Of a DNA stretch of 64,000 nt, positions 23,970-35,392 are shown piece after piece; the first letter of the stretch is position 1; the number at the start of each line of letters is the position of its first letter. The stretch lies in assembly GCA_019426215.1 (NCBI GenBank), contig CM033404.1, positions 25,364,843 to 25,428,842 on the forward strand, read 5' to 3'. The notes under the pieces are model-generated. The model was not told where the DNA came from, did not search any database, and saw only the letters and a list, made by a program, of their open reading frames with translations. The DNA is from Buddleja alternifolia (taxonomy: Eukaryota > Streptophyta > Magnoliopsida > Lamiales > Scrophulariaceae). Position numbers and translations under genes: made by a program.

Positions 23970-24170
23970 GGGGTTCCTGAGTTTAAATTTTTGAATGCAT
24001 TAAGTTTATATTTTAAATTTCAAAAGAGTAAGATAGGTACTTCACTTCTTTCCAACATAAGTCTTCGTCGATGAAGCAACCGGATTCTCGAAGCAACCCT
24101 CTTACTTGAGAATGATAAATTATGAGTTTTAATTCATAATCTAAGAGGAAAACAGTAACCCTGAATTTTT

Positions 24171-24810
24171 TTATGAAAGTAATTTATGTAATTATTCTTT
24201 TTAATTATGCTAATTACTTTTGTAATTATGTAATTAATTTATATCATTTTTCATATAGTTTTGGACTAAATAAACCAAACCTAAAAATTAAAGGACTAAA
24301 GGTGTCATTTTTAAGAAGCAGGGACTTGGTTTGTAAATTTTTAGGGAGCCATTCTTATCAAAGGGATATTTTGGACATTTCTTACCTATTTAGCCGCAAA
24401 AATTAAAAGAAAAAGAAAAGAAACATAAGAGGTCTATGGGTTTGCACCCCCCTGTGCAAATGGGGCTCTTTTTTGCCATCATCCCCCTCCCGAGTCCCGA
24501 CTGGGAATTTGGCAAATATAGTCCAAAATTGCATGAGGCTTTGCAAATTGCACAGGGCCTTGCATTGAATGTCCCAAATGGGACCCATTAGATGGAAAGT
24601 ACAAAAACACCTTTACTAAGGTATGTAATAAAACAAAATAAAAATTCAGCATTTGGGAAATTTCTTTTATACCCTTATTGAAAATATGTAATAAAAGAAA
24701 ATAAAAATCAGGACTTTGTAAATGTCTAAATTAACCTTTCATGACTTTCAATTAAAAAAAAACTCAATAAAATGCATTGCTGCCAAATCAGGTTCCCCCC
24801 AAAATGTTAA
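24171..24810. other. Non-coding stretch between viral insert and Mutator-like region
   Basis: No gene seen. It holds MITE-like phrases ('aaaggactaaaggtgtca', GGGACCCATTAG at 24583) and AT-rich DNA with repeated 'atgtaataaaa' (24613 and 24687). The left edge of the Mutator-like region probably lies here but I cannot place it. Confidence 0.4.
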
Positions 24811-25115
24811 AATTAGGATTCTTCAATTGATTCCAAATTCTTTACAATTGATTGATATTTCCCACAGAAGACTTGCGACATTGTTGTCCTATGTTGCGGA
24901 AGACTGCAATTTGACGATTCGAATTCGATTTTTTAGTTTTTGGAGGTGCAATTGGCAGGGTTTTTGAATTAGGGTTCTTCAATTGATTCCAAAGTCTCTA
25001 CAATTGATTGATATTTCCCATAGAAGACTAGCAACATTGTTGTCCTATTTTGTGGAAGACTTCAATTTGACGATTCCAACTCGATTTTTGTAGTTTTTGG
25101 AGGTTCAATCGGTAT
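24811..25115 (+). repeat. Tandem duplication, about 156-bp unit, two copies
   Basis: AATTAGGATTCTTCAATTG at 24811 recurs as AATTAGGGTTCTTCAATTG at 24967. The two units share 'ttacaattgattgatatttccca', 'gaagact' and 'tttttggagg' at the same spacing, with scattered substitutions. It lies 5' of the transposase pseudogene, so it may be part of the transposon's terminal or 5' region. Confidence 0.8.
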
Positions 25116-25398
25116 TCAATCGAGCCGAATAATAGGTAAATTTGTTCATGATTTCATCAAATTATTTGTTTAAAACAACATAATATGTGTTTCTCCGATA
25201 GTTTCTCCGACATGCCCATTAAAATGTTAAAAAAACCTCTGACATGCCCACTAAATGGAATGGAATGTTAAATTGAATGTGTTAAGAGTATTATATGTTA
25301 AATGGAATGTGTTTAGAGTTGAATAAATTATGAAATTGTTCTAACTGCAAGCATAAATTATGTGTTTTTTTTTCTTCATGTTCCAGTTTTGTAGGAAA

Positions 25399-27819
25399 AT
25401 GTCAGATAATCTGTTGTTCTATCGATACGATGGTAAGTGGCAGATGAAAGATAGAGACGTTGGTGGAGCATATGAATGGATTTCAAATAATAATTTTGCA
25501 TTGATTAACACAATAATTGAGGAGAGGACCATGATCTTAACACAATAACAATTTCCAATTTTCATGATTGTATATTTCAAAGGGCTTCCTTTTAAAAGGG
25601 AGGAGTATGAAATTAAAGTGAGTTATATCCCTTTGTCCTATAAATGTTTAACCCCTATATAAATAGTCGACGATTTTGATTTAAGGTGTTACCTTATGGA
25701 CCAATGTCGGCTATCTAAATGTAGAAGCATTCTCCACGTTGCGCTTATTAAAAAGACGGTTCCTGTTGGAAATAACGTTTTTTGCATTGATGATAAACAT
25801 TATTTTGTTGAATATGGTGATGATGGCTTCCCATATATGGACCATTCGGAATCCATTAATAAGGATTCAGATACTTATGTTGATGTCAATTTGGATGATG
25901 ACTATACATCTGCCCCTGGTCGGCTGGATGGTGTTTTAGAAAAGCCGACGTCCCCGCCCATATCGATAGATTCTGCCCCAACTCCTGTGTAACAAGCAGC
26001 TCCATCTTCTAAAAGATGTGACTCAACTCTAATTCTTCCATCTCTTAATCTTGAACCTACTCCTGTTGAGATTAGTGAAACCTTCAGTTTTGATGATGGT
26101 ATAGATTTTCCGATTAGACATGAATTCAGAAGCAAAGCTGAGGTGTTCGATTTGGTTGTGGCTGCTTCGGACAGTTAAGATAACAAAGGTCGCATATTGT
26201 TTTAAGTGTAGAGTCGAGGATTGTATCTGGAGTTTGTGTGCGGCAAAGACCAGAGGGTTAGATGTTTTCACCCTGCGCTCTCATAATAGAATCCACACAT
26301 GCTCACCTTCAGTGGATAATAAAGAGAAAAGAGTAGCGCAAGGATGGTTTGTAAGATGTTATTGGAGAATTATCCATCTCAATATGATACACCGCCGCCA
26401 AAGATATTAGTTGACCTTATGTTACATGATGGCGTTGATGTTTCTTACCATAAAGCTTTACGGGGTAAAGCATTAGCTTTAAGTACTCTCATGGGTGATC
26501 CGGGTTAGAGTTATGCTAAAATTTTGAGTTTTTTGCACGTGTTGAAGGAGATGAATCCTGGTACAGTTACTCACTGTGTTACAAATGCGGATAGCAAGTT
26601 TGTGTCTTTATTTTTTGCATTAGGAGCATGCATTGAGGGTTTCGAGTTCTTGAGGAAGGTTATTGTTATTGACGGCACACACTTAAAGACCAAATATAAG
26701 GGTGTGTTATTAGTTTGCACTGCACAAGATGACAACAAACATCAATATCCCCTTGCGTTTGGTGTAGTGAAAAATGAAAACGATTCGACTTGGAAATGGT
26801 TCTTGGAGAAGCTTATCGAGGTCATACCAGATTCTGAAGATCTGGTCATCATTTTAGACAGAAACGTAAGCATCTTAAAATTAGTTGAGACAGTTTTATC
26901 CAAGGGCTTCACATGTATATTGTTCTTATCATATCTCTCAAATATTAGGACTCGCGTTAATACAAGCAGGGGCAGTAAAAAAAGAAATGAACATTGGGAC
27001 AGTGTGATGTCAAAGTTCATGGCTTGCGCTGAAGCATATACTGTTCAAGAGTTCAATAAATATTTTGATGGCCTAACGAAAAGGTAACCTCCTACATGTG
27101 TCAAGTTTGAGTATATGCGAGAATTACTCCTTATAAATGAGTGTTGGGCCAGGTGCTTCTTTAAACATTCACGATATAATATTTTGACTTCCAACAGAGT
27201 TGAGTCCATTAATGCTGTATTGGTTAAAGCTAGAACTCTTCCAGTGGTAATTATGTTGGATGAGATTGTCAAGTTAATATCTAGGTGGTTCAATAACCAC
27301 CGCAACAAAGCATTAGAGGGTGGATCGTCACAAGTTCTTACTCCAGAAGTTGAAACAACATTGCATGCAAGGAAACACGATGCCAGTTTCTTTAGAGTCG
27401 ATGAAATAAATAAGATGACACGTGAATATGTTGTCAGACGCATGGGGACTTTGAATTCTGATCAATTCTATGTTGACCTCCGGAATAAAACATGTAGTTG
27501 CCGAGTTTTCGACATTGACCAGATCCCTTGTGCGCACGCGATTGCAGCATTTTCAAAATTTCCTGCTGACGGCAAAAAATTGGATTCTCTATGTTCGGAA
27601 TTCTACACGAAATTTTCGTGGGCAATGGCGTATGACAGAACCACATACCCTGTTTCTAGTATATCCAATTGGAACATTCCTGCTGAAATACAGGCCATTC
27701 GGGTGGTACATCTTGACTTTTTGAAAAGGCGTGGAAGAGTTCAAACAGTTAGAATGGAGTTTGGTGGACAGAAGGTTCGCAAAAAATCAAAGAGACAAAA
27801 AGATTCGAGAAGTTTCTAA
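25399..27819 (+). pseudogene. Mutator-like (MURA) transposase, broken
   Basis: Encodes the transposase that cuts and inserts Mutator-like elements. The N-terminal part (25399-25548, 25696-25992) is acidic. A Cys/His domain (FKCRVEDCIWSL..HTC, about 26200-26302) is followed by the MULE catalytic domain (26524-27087 and onward) with 'VIDGTHLK', 'IILDRNV' and 'NRVESINA' carrying the expected acidic residues. A SWIM zinc finger CSCRVFDIDQIPCAHA is near 27493-27540, and a basic tail ends at 27819. Inactivating changes include stops at 25546-25548, about 25990, about 26505 and 27085-27087 and frameshifts near 26165 and 26350. Homology to one long protein is otherwise continuous, so decay is moderate. 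Confidence 0.85.
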
Positions 27820-27934
27820 ATCTAATCAAACCCCATTGAACCATGGGGTTGCACAATTTTTTCATGTGTCATTAATTGTGGACTTGTAGTAATTTTATTG
27901 ATGGATTGATGTACAATTGCTATTGGGATTCCAG

Positions 27935-28353
27935 TTGCCTTGTATACCGCTTAACCAGATATTTATAATACCGGTATATGTATGTGTTTTTCAATTGTTT
28001 TTATTGCCTCAAACTATAATCTAATATATAAAACATGTCATTTTATTAGTTTCGCAATGGTTTTGTAGTATTCTATGTCACCTAATTAAATGTCAGTTGT
28101 TTATGTATCGATGTGCAGTTTTGTTTCGAGTATGCCTTGTTTACCGCTTAAACGGATGTTTATCATACCGATATAAGCTTGTGTTTTTTCAATCATAAAT
28201 CGTTCTGATTGGATCCAATTTGAGTTTATAATATATAAAACATGTCATTTTTATTAGTTTCAATGATTTTCGCTTTTCGAGTTTGGGTTTGGGGTTTAGG
28301 GTTTCGGTTTAGGATTTAGGGTTTATATACCGGATAAATATCCTTCCGTTAAG
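27935..28353 (+). repeat. ACCGG-type dispersed repeat array behind the transposase
   Basis: Two to three units of a repeat containing 'ttgtataccgcttaacc', 'agatatttat-ataccggtat', 'atataaaacatgtcattt' and 'tgtttatg-atcgat'. Clear unit starts are near 27945 and 28140. The same repeat lies at 42890-43310 (plus) and, inverted, at 45440-46060 and 49310-49560. It ends in a degenerate telomere-like stretch (28271-28326). Confidence 0.75.
28271..28326 (+). repeat. Degenerate telomere-like TTTAGGG stretch
   Basis: Within about 50 bases there are several GTTTAGGGT or close variants (GGGTTTGGGGTTTAGGGTTT, then 'cggtttaggatttaggg'). Too short and degenerate to be a functional telomere array. Confidence 0.7.
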
Positions 28354-28360
28354 TTGGCCA

Positions 28361-30174
28361 TGTTAGGATTATACCCTCAGATGCCGTAGAGGATAGAATG
28401 ATAGGGCATCTATCTTGTAGTTAACTTATTTCGATATTATTAATAAAGGCATTATTTAGTTTTTACTTAAATCTTATCTGCATCTATAAGAAGTGTAAAA
28501 TGTGTTGTCCATGTTTTCAATGCGATCCCTCTACTTTTTATGGGATAGGAAGAGTGGCACTAGAGAGATCGATCTTGATTACTAAAAACAAGTTCGCAAG
28601 TAAAATGAAGTCTTTAATAGACAAATAAAGACTTAGAACACTTGTACAATCTTATCTCTGACATGGGAGTGCCAGTTTAGTACCATGGGATGGTAAGAGC
28701 TTGAGATTGTAGGCACATCAGTGGAATTGATATGCTCGAATACGACTCGCATTGGTTCTGTCACATGGGTTTTCACTCTGTGACTGTCAATGACAGAACT
28801 GATTATGCGTAACAGGTATAAGTGAACCTTTGACCTGAAACATCATGCTGAAGATGCATTTGTGACGTCAAGTATTTCATTAAAGTAGTTAGACCCAATT
28901 CACCAGTTGGTGGGGTCGACCTCGAAATGCGGCTTGATGGGTAAATGGTAGTCTTAACTGATATCTAAATGGGATTTGTTCTCTCATAAGTGAGTGAGAA
29001 AGTACCTTATGTGATTATAGATAAATAGAGATCAAAGTCTTTGGCCAAAACAAAAAGAGACGATTGTGCTAGGCACTAAATCGATCTCAATGATCTCGTA
29101 TTATTATAATTAATACATATGGTCAAGTCCAATGAGTTTGACATAGCCATGACTCTTACTTGACTGAGGTACACGAACAAAGGGTTAATACTTATACGGT
29201 ATTTACAATTGGAAGGTTGTGGAAATGATCCAATTATTTGATTTTGTTTGGGCTACGAAGTGAGCCACGTGACTGGCTAGGTGTTACCCACTTCCTTTGG
29301 TTTTCTCTCATTGCCAAACGAAACGAACCTAAAGAGTCGCGCTAAAGGATTGATAAAGAAAAATGAAAAAGAAGTTTCTATTTTTCTTCTAGGAGTTTTT
29401 AATTTATTGGATAAATTAAATAATTAATTATTCATTAGATGAAATAATTAATTGTAAGGGTAAGATTAATTATTAATTATTTTCCTATGGAAATATATTA
29501 AAGAATTAATTTATCTAATTAATTTGATTATTTAATTAATTTATTTATTTATTGGATATAATAATATATTAATTGAATAAGAAATTAATCAAAACAAAAC
29601 AATTCCCAGACTTAAAGAAGGCGTCCAAATGGACGCCTACTAGGTCTTATTGGGCGTCCAAATGGACGCTTAGGTGATGCCCAATTTACCAGGGCTCTTT
29701 TGTTTTGTCTTGTTCAATAAATCATGAGGTATATAAGGACTCTTTGACCTAGAACAAGATAATGACTTTCATAACTCTCCTAGAAAGAAAGAAGAAAAAA
29801 TCCTCCTCCCTCTCTCTAATACTAGCCGTCGCCCCCTTAGAGAAATTAGTGGGAATTTTTCATCAATTAATCTGTGCGTGATAATTTATAGACAGTGTAA
29901 GTTCGTTGTTCGGATCAAATTCAAGAAATTCAAAAAATTCAAGAATTGAAGATGATACGTGGATTGAGGAAATCAAGAATTCATCAATTCAAGTTTCAAG
30001 TGAAGAATAAGATTTTTCAACCACTTCGCTTCAACGGGTAAGTATTTATTCGTTAAGCGGAGCTGCGGAATTGTCAATTTGAATATGCGATCATTGAAAT
30101 CAAAGTTTGGGTTTGTAAATTAAATTTTTGAAATCCTTTCATTGCGTTTATATTATTTTTCACGAAACCCAACA
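28361..30174 (+). mobile_element. Solo LTR, copia-type family, plus strand
   Basis: Starts TGTTAGGATTATACCCTC and ends ACCCAACA, 1814 bp. Same superfamily as LTR A, with shared blocks such as 'gacctgaaacatcatg', 'GACTGTCAATGA', 'TTTGGCCAAA' and 'cctaaagagtcgcgct'. No primer site or internal domain follows, so it is solo. The 5-bp flanks GGCCA and GGCTC match at only 3 of 5, so the target duplication is not clean. It lies in the Mutator-like region. Confidence 0.75.
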
Positions 30175-30328
30175 GGCTCAAATTGTGATCTAAACAATAA
30201 ACGTATCATTTCAATTAAGTTAAATGGTTTACTATTATTTTATTTCATCTAATTATAGGTCGAATTATGATGGATCGATATGTGTTGATCCTAAGTAAGT
30301 GAAGGTGTGCAATATTGTAACTAACTAT
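30175..30328 (+). other. Residue of the Mutator-like region between two solo LTRs
   Basis: The part 30185-30240 ('gatctaaacaataaacgtatcatttc') resembles 32163-32215 ('gatctaaaccataaacatgtcctttc'), part of the ACCGG-type repeat family, so both LTRs landed in the same repeated DNA. Confidence 0.55.
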
Positions 30329-31930
30329 TGTCGGGAATTATACGAATAAAACGCAGCGGAAAGTAAATTTAATTCCCAAAGCCCGAATCATCTCTAATCC
30401 TCGTGTTTAATTGTGTATAGAAAAATTACCGTTCTCGCGTATGTTGATTTCTGAACGTGATCCTTTTCTCTAACGCCGAATTTGCCAACGTCTCTAATTC
30501 GTCACGTCGGAATCAAAAGTGAAAAACTCCTCCTTTCTTCCTTGTCAAAGACGACTAGAGAGAGAGAGAGAGGTGGGAGACGTTTTCTTGGAGAGAAAGT
30601 TATGTAAATTGCCTTGTGTTATTTTTCACCTTGTGATATATTTATATCATTATGAAACAATAACACTAGCATGTAAGAGCCCTATTTGGGCGTCTATTTG
30701 GCCGCCCCTTAGTGGGCTCGGAAGCCTTCGGGCTTTCGTCTTGCTTGCTAATTAATTAATCGGATAATTTATTTATCCAATTAATAAATTGATAATCCAA
30801 TTAATTCAATTCCTAATTAATTTATAATTCAATTTCTCCAAGAAATTAATTAACTCATTAGTTTAATTAATTAATTAAATTATCCAATAATTAATTAATT
30901 AATTACGGCATCCAATGCCGTGAATTTCTCTCAAGTCTTTTTCTCATGTTTTTCCTTTTGCACTTCTTTTAAGCGCGACTCTTTAGGTTTGTCTCAAAAG
31001 GCAATTGGGATGAATCCAAAAGGGTGTGAGTGACACCTAGCCAGTCTCGTGGCTCACACCGTAACCCAATTGAGAACGAATGAATATGATCATTCCAAAC
31101 CTTTACGCCGTGAATACCGTACATGTATAAACCTTTTATTCTTATATCCCAGTCAAGTAAGAGTCATGGTTTAAAGTCAAACTCATATAACTTGACCATA
31201 TGCCTAAGCTCATAATAAGTCGAGGTATTTAAATGCTTTGGCCAAAGGTTTTCATCCTCACTTATTCATGATGCATATGATATTTTACTCATTCACTTAT
31301 GAGAGAATAAATTCCATATTGCAAATCAGTTAACAATGCTACTTGCCCATCAAGTCGCACTTCGAGGTCGATTCCACCAACAGGTGATTTGAATCTAACT
31401 ACTCTAATGACAGACTTGATGTCACAAGTACATCTTCAACTCGATTTCTCAGGTAAGAGGTTCACACGTACCTATCACTACTTATCAGTTTCATCATTGA
31501 CTGTCAATGAGTGAATACCCATGTGATGAACTGATGCGAGCTGTGTTCGAACATATCAGTCCAACTGACACGTCTATGATATAAGTTCCCACTACCATTT
31601 CCATAGTGTACGAATGACACTTTCTCTGTCAAAACTTACATCATACAAGTCTTTATTCACTATTGATGTCCAATCAATATTTCTTAGACTTGCGAACCCT
31701 TTTAGATGTCAAGGGTCAAACCATTCTAGTGCCTTTCCTCCTATCCCATAGGAGGTAGAAGGTTCGCTTTGTCATCAAGGACTTTACGTTGTTTATTCAC
31801 ACCTTATAAATGCCTATAAGAAAACAACAATCAACTGCCTTATATTAATAGAAAAATCATAGTTTAGTTACAATGTTTATGCCTTATAAATTTATCCTCT
31901 TTATGGCATTCGAGGGCATATACTCTAACA
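30329..31930 (-). mobile_element. Solo LTR, copia-type family, minus strand, TSD ACTAT
   Basis: On the minus strand it starts TGTTAGAGTATATGCCCTC and ends in CCCGACA; 1602 bp. It is flanked by a perfect 5-bp duplication ACTAT (30324-30328 and 31931-31935), and no internal domain is present. Its sequence near 30530-30760 matches the small solo LTR 61773-62332 inverted (CT-rich run, 'aagcccgaaggctt', 'gttattgtttca'). Confidence 0.9.
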
Positions 31931-31935
31931 ACTAT

Positions 31936-32962
31936 ATCATATCTTCTTCATGTGTCATATAATAATCATATGAATTAATTTGAACTTCTTAATGTTTGCG
32001 TTATAACAAGTCCCAATGTTTATATTTTCAATTACTACTATATGAAAATTCAATACGATTCCATATATTGGTATGAATGATTCGATATGACTACATACCA
32101 TCTATCTAGATGACTACGATACTCCACTTACCCGATAAATATCCATTCGTATACGCATATGTGATCTAAACCATAAACATGTCCTTTCAATTAAGTAAAT
32201 ATTTTAAAATGATTTTTATGTCAACCAATAATATGTTGATTCGTTAAGGATTAATCCCTAAATTTCATTCAAATATGGCCATTATACTGCCTATAGGGGA
32301 TACATATATCCCTCCGGGTATATGACTTTCCGCCCATCTTTTCATTTTCATTTTTTACAAGTATTTAAAATCCCATTACTTATGACTTCCCGCCCATGTT
32401 TTCATTTTTATTTTTTTTAACAATTCAAAAACTATATTCCTGCTTCTTCCTTTTCTCCCATTACTTTTCAGTTTCCCCCTTTCATTTCACAATTATTCAC
32501 CAAATTCAATCAATAGCTTCCCTCCTCCCATTAGTCACCAAATTCAATCAGCAGCTTCTCTTGCCCGAGCACCTTTTCCGCCCTTAGAAGTCTCTTTCAA
32601 CCGCAATTACCCCAAAAGCCGACAAGGTCTGTTTATTCACCAAATTCAATTAGCAGTTCTCCCATTATTCACCAAATTCAATCTGCAGCTTTTGACTTTA
32701 TGTGGAGAAGTTGGTTGTTGTGCGACGACTATCTGTAAAAAACCGGATTGCGAATCGTGCTTTTTCTAAACAAAATTAAAGTCCAAGGTGACTGAATTAT
32801 TGGCCTCTGTCGTGTTCTCAATCACGGCGGTGAGTCTTTTAGGACATTGGTATATGAAAAACAAGCTGATTGCATTTTTTTGCAACATAATATTGCCATG
32901 ACTGCTGTGTATAACCATGTAAAGAACCGTGTCGATGCGCGTCGTAGGTTGATGGTCCCAAG
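31936..32962. other. Non-coding part of the Mutator-like region
   Basis: No intact gene. ACCGG-type repeat remnants lie near 32130-32330. Four near copies of CACCAAATTCAATC occur at 32498, 32536, 32638 and 32670, in a C/T-rich stretch that looks like a 5' leader. Sequence at 32695-32950 may be remnants of coding exons but I cannot assign them. Confidence 0.45.
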
Positions 32963-33797
32963 TGGCATACGAAAGGGTCTAGAAGGGGGGGGGGGGGGTT
33001 GAATAGACCCTTAAGTCTTTTTCAACTTTTGAAATTCGTATCACTTTTGAAGATTTTGAATGCTTAGTTAGCTGAGTGCTAGGTCAGGCGCTTAAGGATT
33101 AGATAACTTAGACTTAGTGATTTCAACAATTATCAAAGTAGCTTAATGTTTTAATTGCTCAATCCGGGTTAGCACAGCGGAAAAGATTTTAAAGCTTAGC
33201 GTTCTCTTTTGCCAATTAGTCGCTTAACCGATTTCATGCCTTTTTCAAAGATATAATATGAAGATGTAAAGTAAAGCAATAAAGCAGTAAATAACACAAG
33301 AAATTGTAAGGTTCACTGGGTGATGTAATCCTAACTACGTCCTTCTTCTTCTTTGCACTTGGAAGAATTTCACTAGATTGATTATCGAAGGATCACACAA
33401 AGGCTTCTACAAAATAGATGAAAGGAAAGATGATCTTGATCTCCTTGATCACATAGACTTCAGCTCCAATGAAGACCTTCTTCAACAAGTTTCTCTCACA
33501 CAGAAATGTTGCTTGTAGAATCAACAACTTTCTCACTCAGATAAAAGAGGTTGAGGGTTTTGTCACGGGTTTGTTTGATTTTAGAAGTTCAAACAACTTG
33601 AGATATCTCAATAGGAGTTTAGAGTTCTTCTTTGAAGAGGTTTGAGATATCTTTGACTATCTTTGGAATGTGTATAAAAAGCTTGAGAGGGGTTTTTGCT
33701 ATGGAGTTTATAAGCTTTTCTCTCAAATAATTTCAGCAAAGTTTAGACCTTTTTCTTGTGAATGTACGTGTGTAATTAGGGTTTGCTGGAGGGTACT

Positions 33798-35281
33798 TGA
33801 TAAGTGCAATATTTATATATTTTATTACCTCTATCTTTAGCATTTTATTGTGATTATATGGCCATTGGAACTGATTTTATCTCATTTTGTGATTTGGGCA
33901 AGAGTTGAAGTGCAAAATATCAATTTCAATCAAAATGACAGATTTGGCGATGTTTCGGAAATATTAATATATCTGGAGATGCAGACATTAGTTTCTATTG
34001 AATTTTATCTAGTTGGAAAGCTAAGACAAAGGCCTATATTTCTTATGAAGAAGTCCAGACCCAGTTCGGAGGTTAAAGGGCTCGAAAGTGTTGAAGAATT
34101 TAATGAAGATTTCTGTTCTGGACTGGACTGGAATGCGCAGCTTTGGTGAAAGATTCATAACTAGAGTTATGTGTCTTGGATTCAGTCAAGACCAGTTGGA
34201 AATGAAAGCTAACACATAAAGCCACAAATGTCTAGAAGGAGTTAAAGTCAGATTCGATGAATTAGAGGTGACAAATCAGAATGTAAAGGGAAGAATATAT
34301 TCTCCATGCTTTGATGTTAAAGAGAAGAATATATTCTCCATGCTTTGATGTTAAAGGGAAGAATATATTCTCCATGTCTTGATAAAGGAAGAGAGAATAT
34401 ATTCTCTCTATGATTATGTCATCTTTTCATTGCCTATATATATGTCTTGCAAGAGTTGAAGAAGAACAACAAAAACAAGAAGAAAACAAAGAGAAGAGAG
34501 TTAGAAAAAATAGTATTTTCAAGTTTTATGCTTACAATTATGAGTAGCTAAGTTTTTATTTCGATTCAAGGGAGTTCATTTTGATTCACATGTTGTGAGA
34601 CACGGAGCTTCATCTATCTATCTACGGTTTGATTATCTTTTGTTTCTTATTCTTAATGTTCATGCTTGTTTAGATAATAATCTAAGGTGCACATTAGTTG
34701 ATTATCTATTACAATCTATTGCTAACAAATCTTCATAATCCGTAATTGTTATGTTTGATTTGTGCATGTAGCAATTAGGTTTTCATGATTAGGATCCCAA
34801 TTTTCGTTGATAACCTAAGGGAAACATTAGAGTAAATTAAATAGTTGGCGCTTGCTTAAACTATTGTTTATTCTTAGTCGCTTCTAATTCGTTATGCTAT
34901 TATTAACATGATTAGGATTGCTTAATACCGAGTCAGTTGATAATAAGAATTTAACCGGGTGCTGGGCTTTGGTTAATGATATACGGAAGTTAATAGGGAT
35001 ATAAATAGCTGGTTATTTATGTTCTTGGCTAAGTAATCAAAGAATAGATAGTATTTTAGGTGTCTATGATCAATTTGAATTGAAGAACGAACTATCCTTG
35101 AATCGATGCTTTACATTTATTGAACTTCCTATTTAATTCATGTCATTATTAATTCATCAAACAAACCTCCCCATTGAATATTATTTTGATCAACCAATCT
35201 CTAGGGTTCGACCTAGACTTACGAGTACTACAAATTCTTGTGAGAACAGTAATTATATTTTGGTGCATTCGACACGTACCA
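33798..35281 (+). repeat. 5' LTR of the Athila-like element
   Basis: 1484 bp, same length as the 3' LTR. Contains a small internal tandem repeat: 34-bp units starting near 34290, 34324 and 34358, each with AAGAATATATTCTCCATG. A TATA-like CCTATATATATG lies near 34434, followed by the probable start of the RNA. The 99-codon open frame at 33850-34149 has no domain. Confidence 0.95.
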
Positions 35282-35283
35282 AA

Positions 35284-35303
35284 TTTTGGCGCCGTTGCCG
35301 GGG
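35284..35303 (+). other. Primer-binding site of the Athila-like element
   Basis: TTTTGGCGCCGTTGCCGGGG directly follows the 5' LTR. This sequence is typical of Athila/Tat elements and pairs with a tRNA 3' end other than Met (tRNA-Asp is the usual reading). Confidence 0.85.
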
Positions 35304-35392
35304 AGTCAATACCTGAAGAGTCAATCCCTTCTCCAAAGGGAAGCACCGAATCTCTGCACCTGTTTTCAAGTGATTCAGACGAAGAGGAAGTC

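Larger units (their letters stand above)
15790..24170 (+). mobile_element. Endogenous pararetrovirus (Caulimoviridae), near full genome length, decayed
   Basis: A single plus-oriented copy of about 8.4 kb. The order is: N-terminal ORF, 30K-type movement protein, coat protein with zinc finger, aspartic protease, reverse transcriptase, RNase H, transactivator-like ORF, then a TATA promoter, polyA signal, leader and tRNA-Met primer site. The control region following the last ORF and the absence of LTRs fit a circular genome opened between leader and first ORF. Edges are approximate. All ORFs carry stops or frameshifts, so it is a fossil. The layout resembles solendo-/cavemoviruses; genus is an inference. 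Confidence 0.85.

Noticed and set aside
28271..28326. Interstitial telomere array
   Set aside because: Only a handful of degenerate TTTAGGG copies; compositional or relic, not a real array.
28361..30174. Target duplication of the plus-strand solo LTR
   Set aside because: Flanks GGCCA and GGCTC match at only three bases; not claimed as a duplication.
33850..34149. 99-codon open frame, repeated at 40347-40646
   Set aside because: Lies wholly inside both LTRs of the Athila-like element and has no domain; it is duplicated only because the LTRs are.
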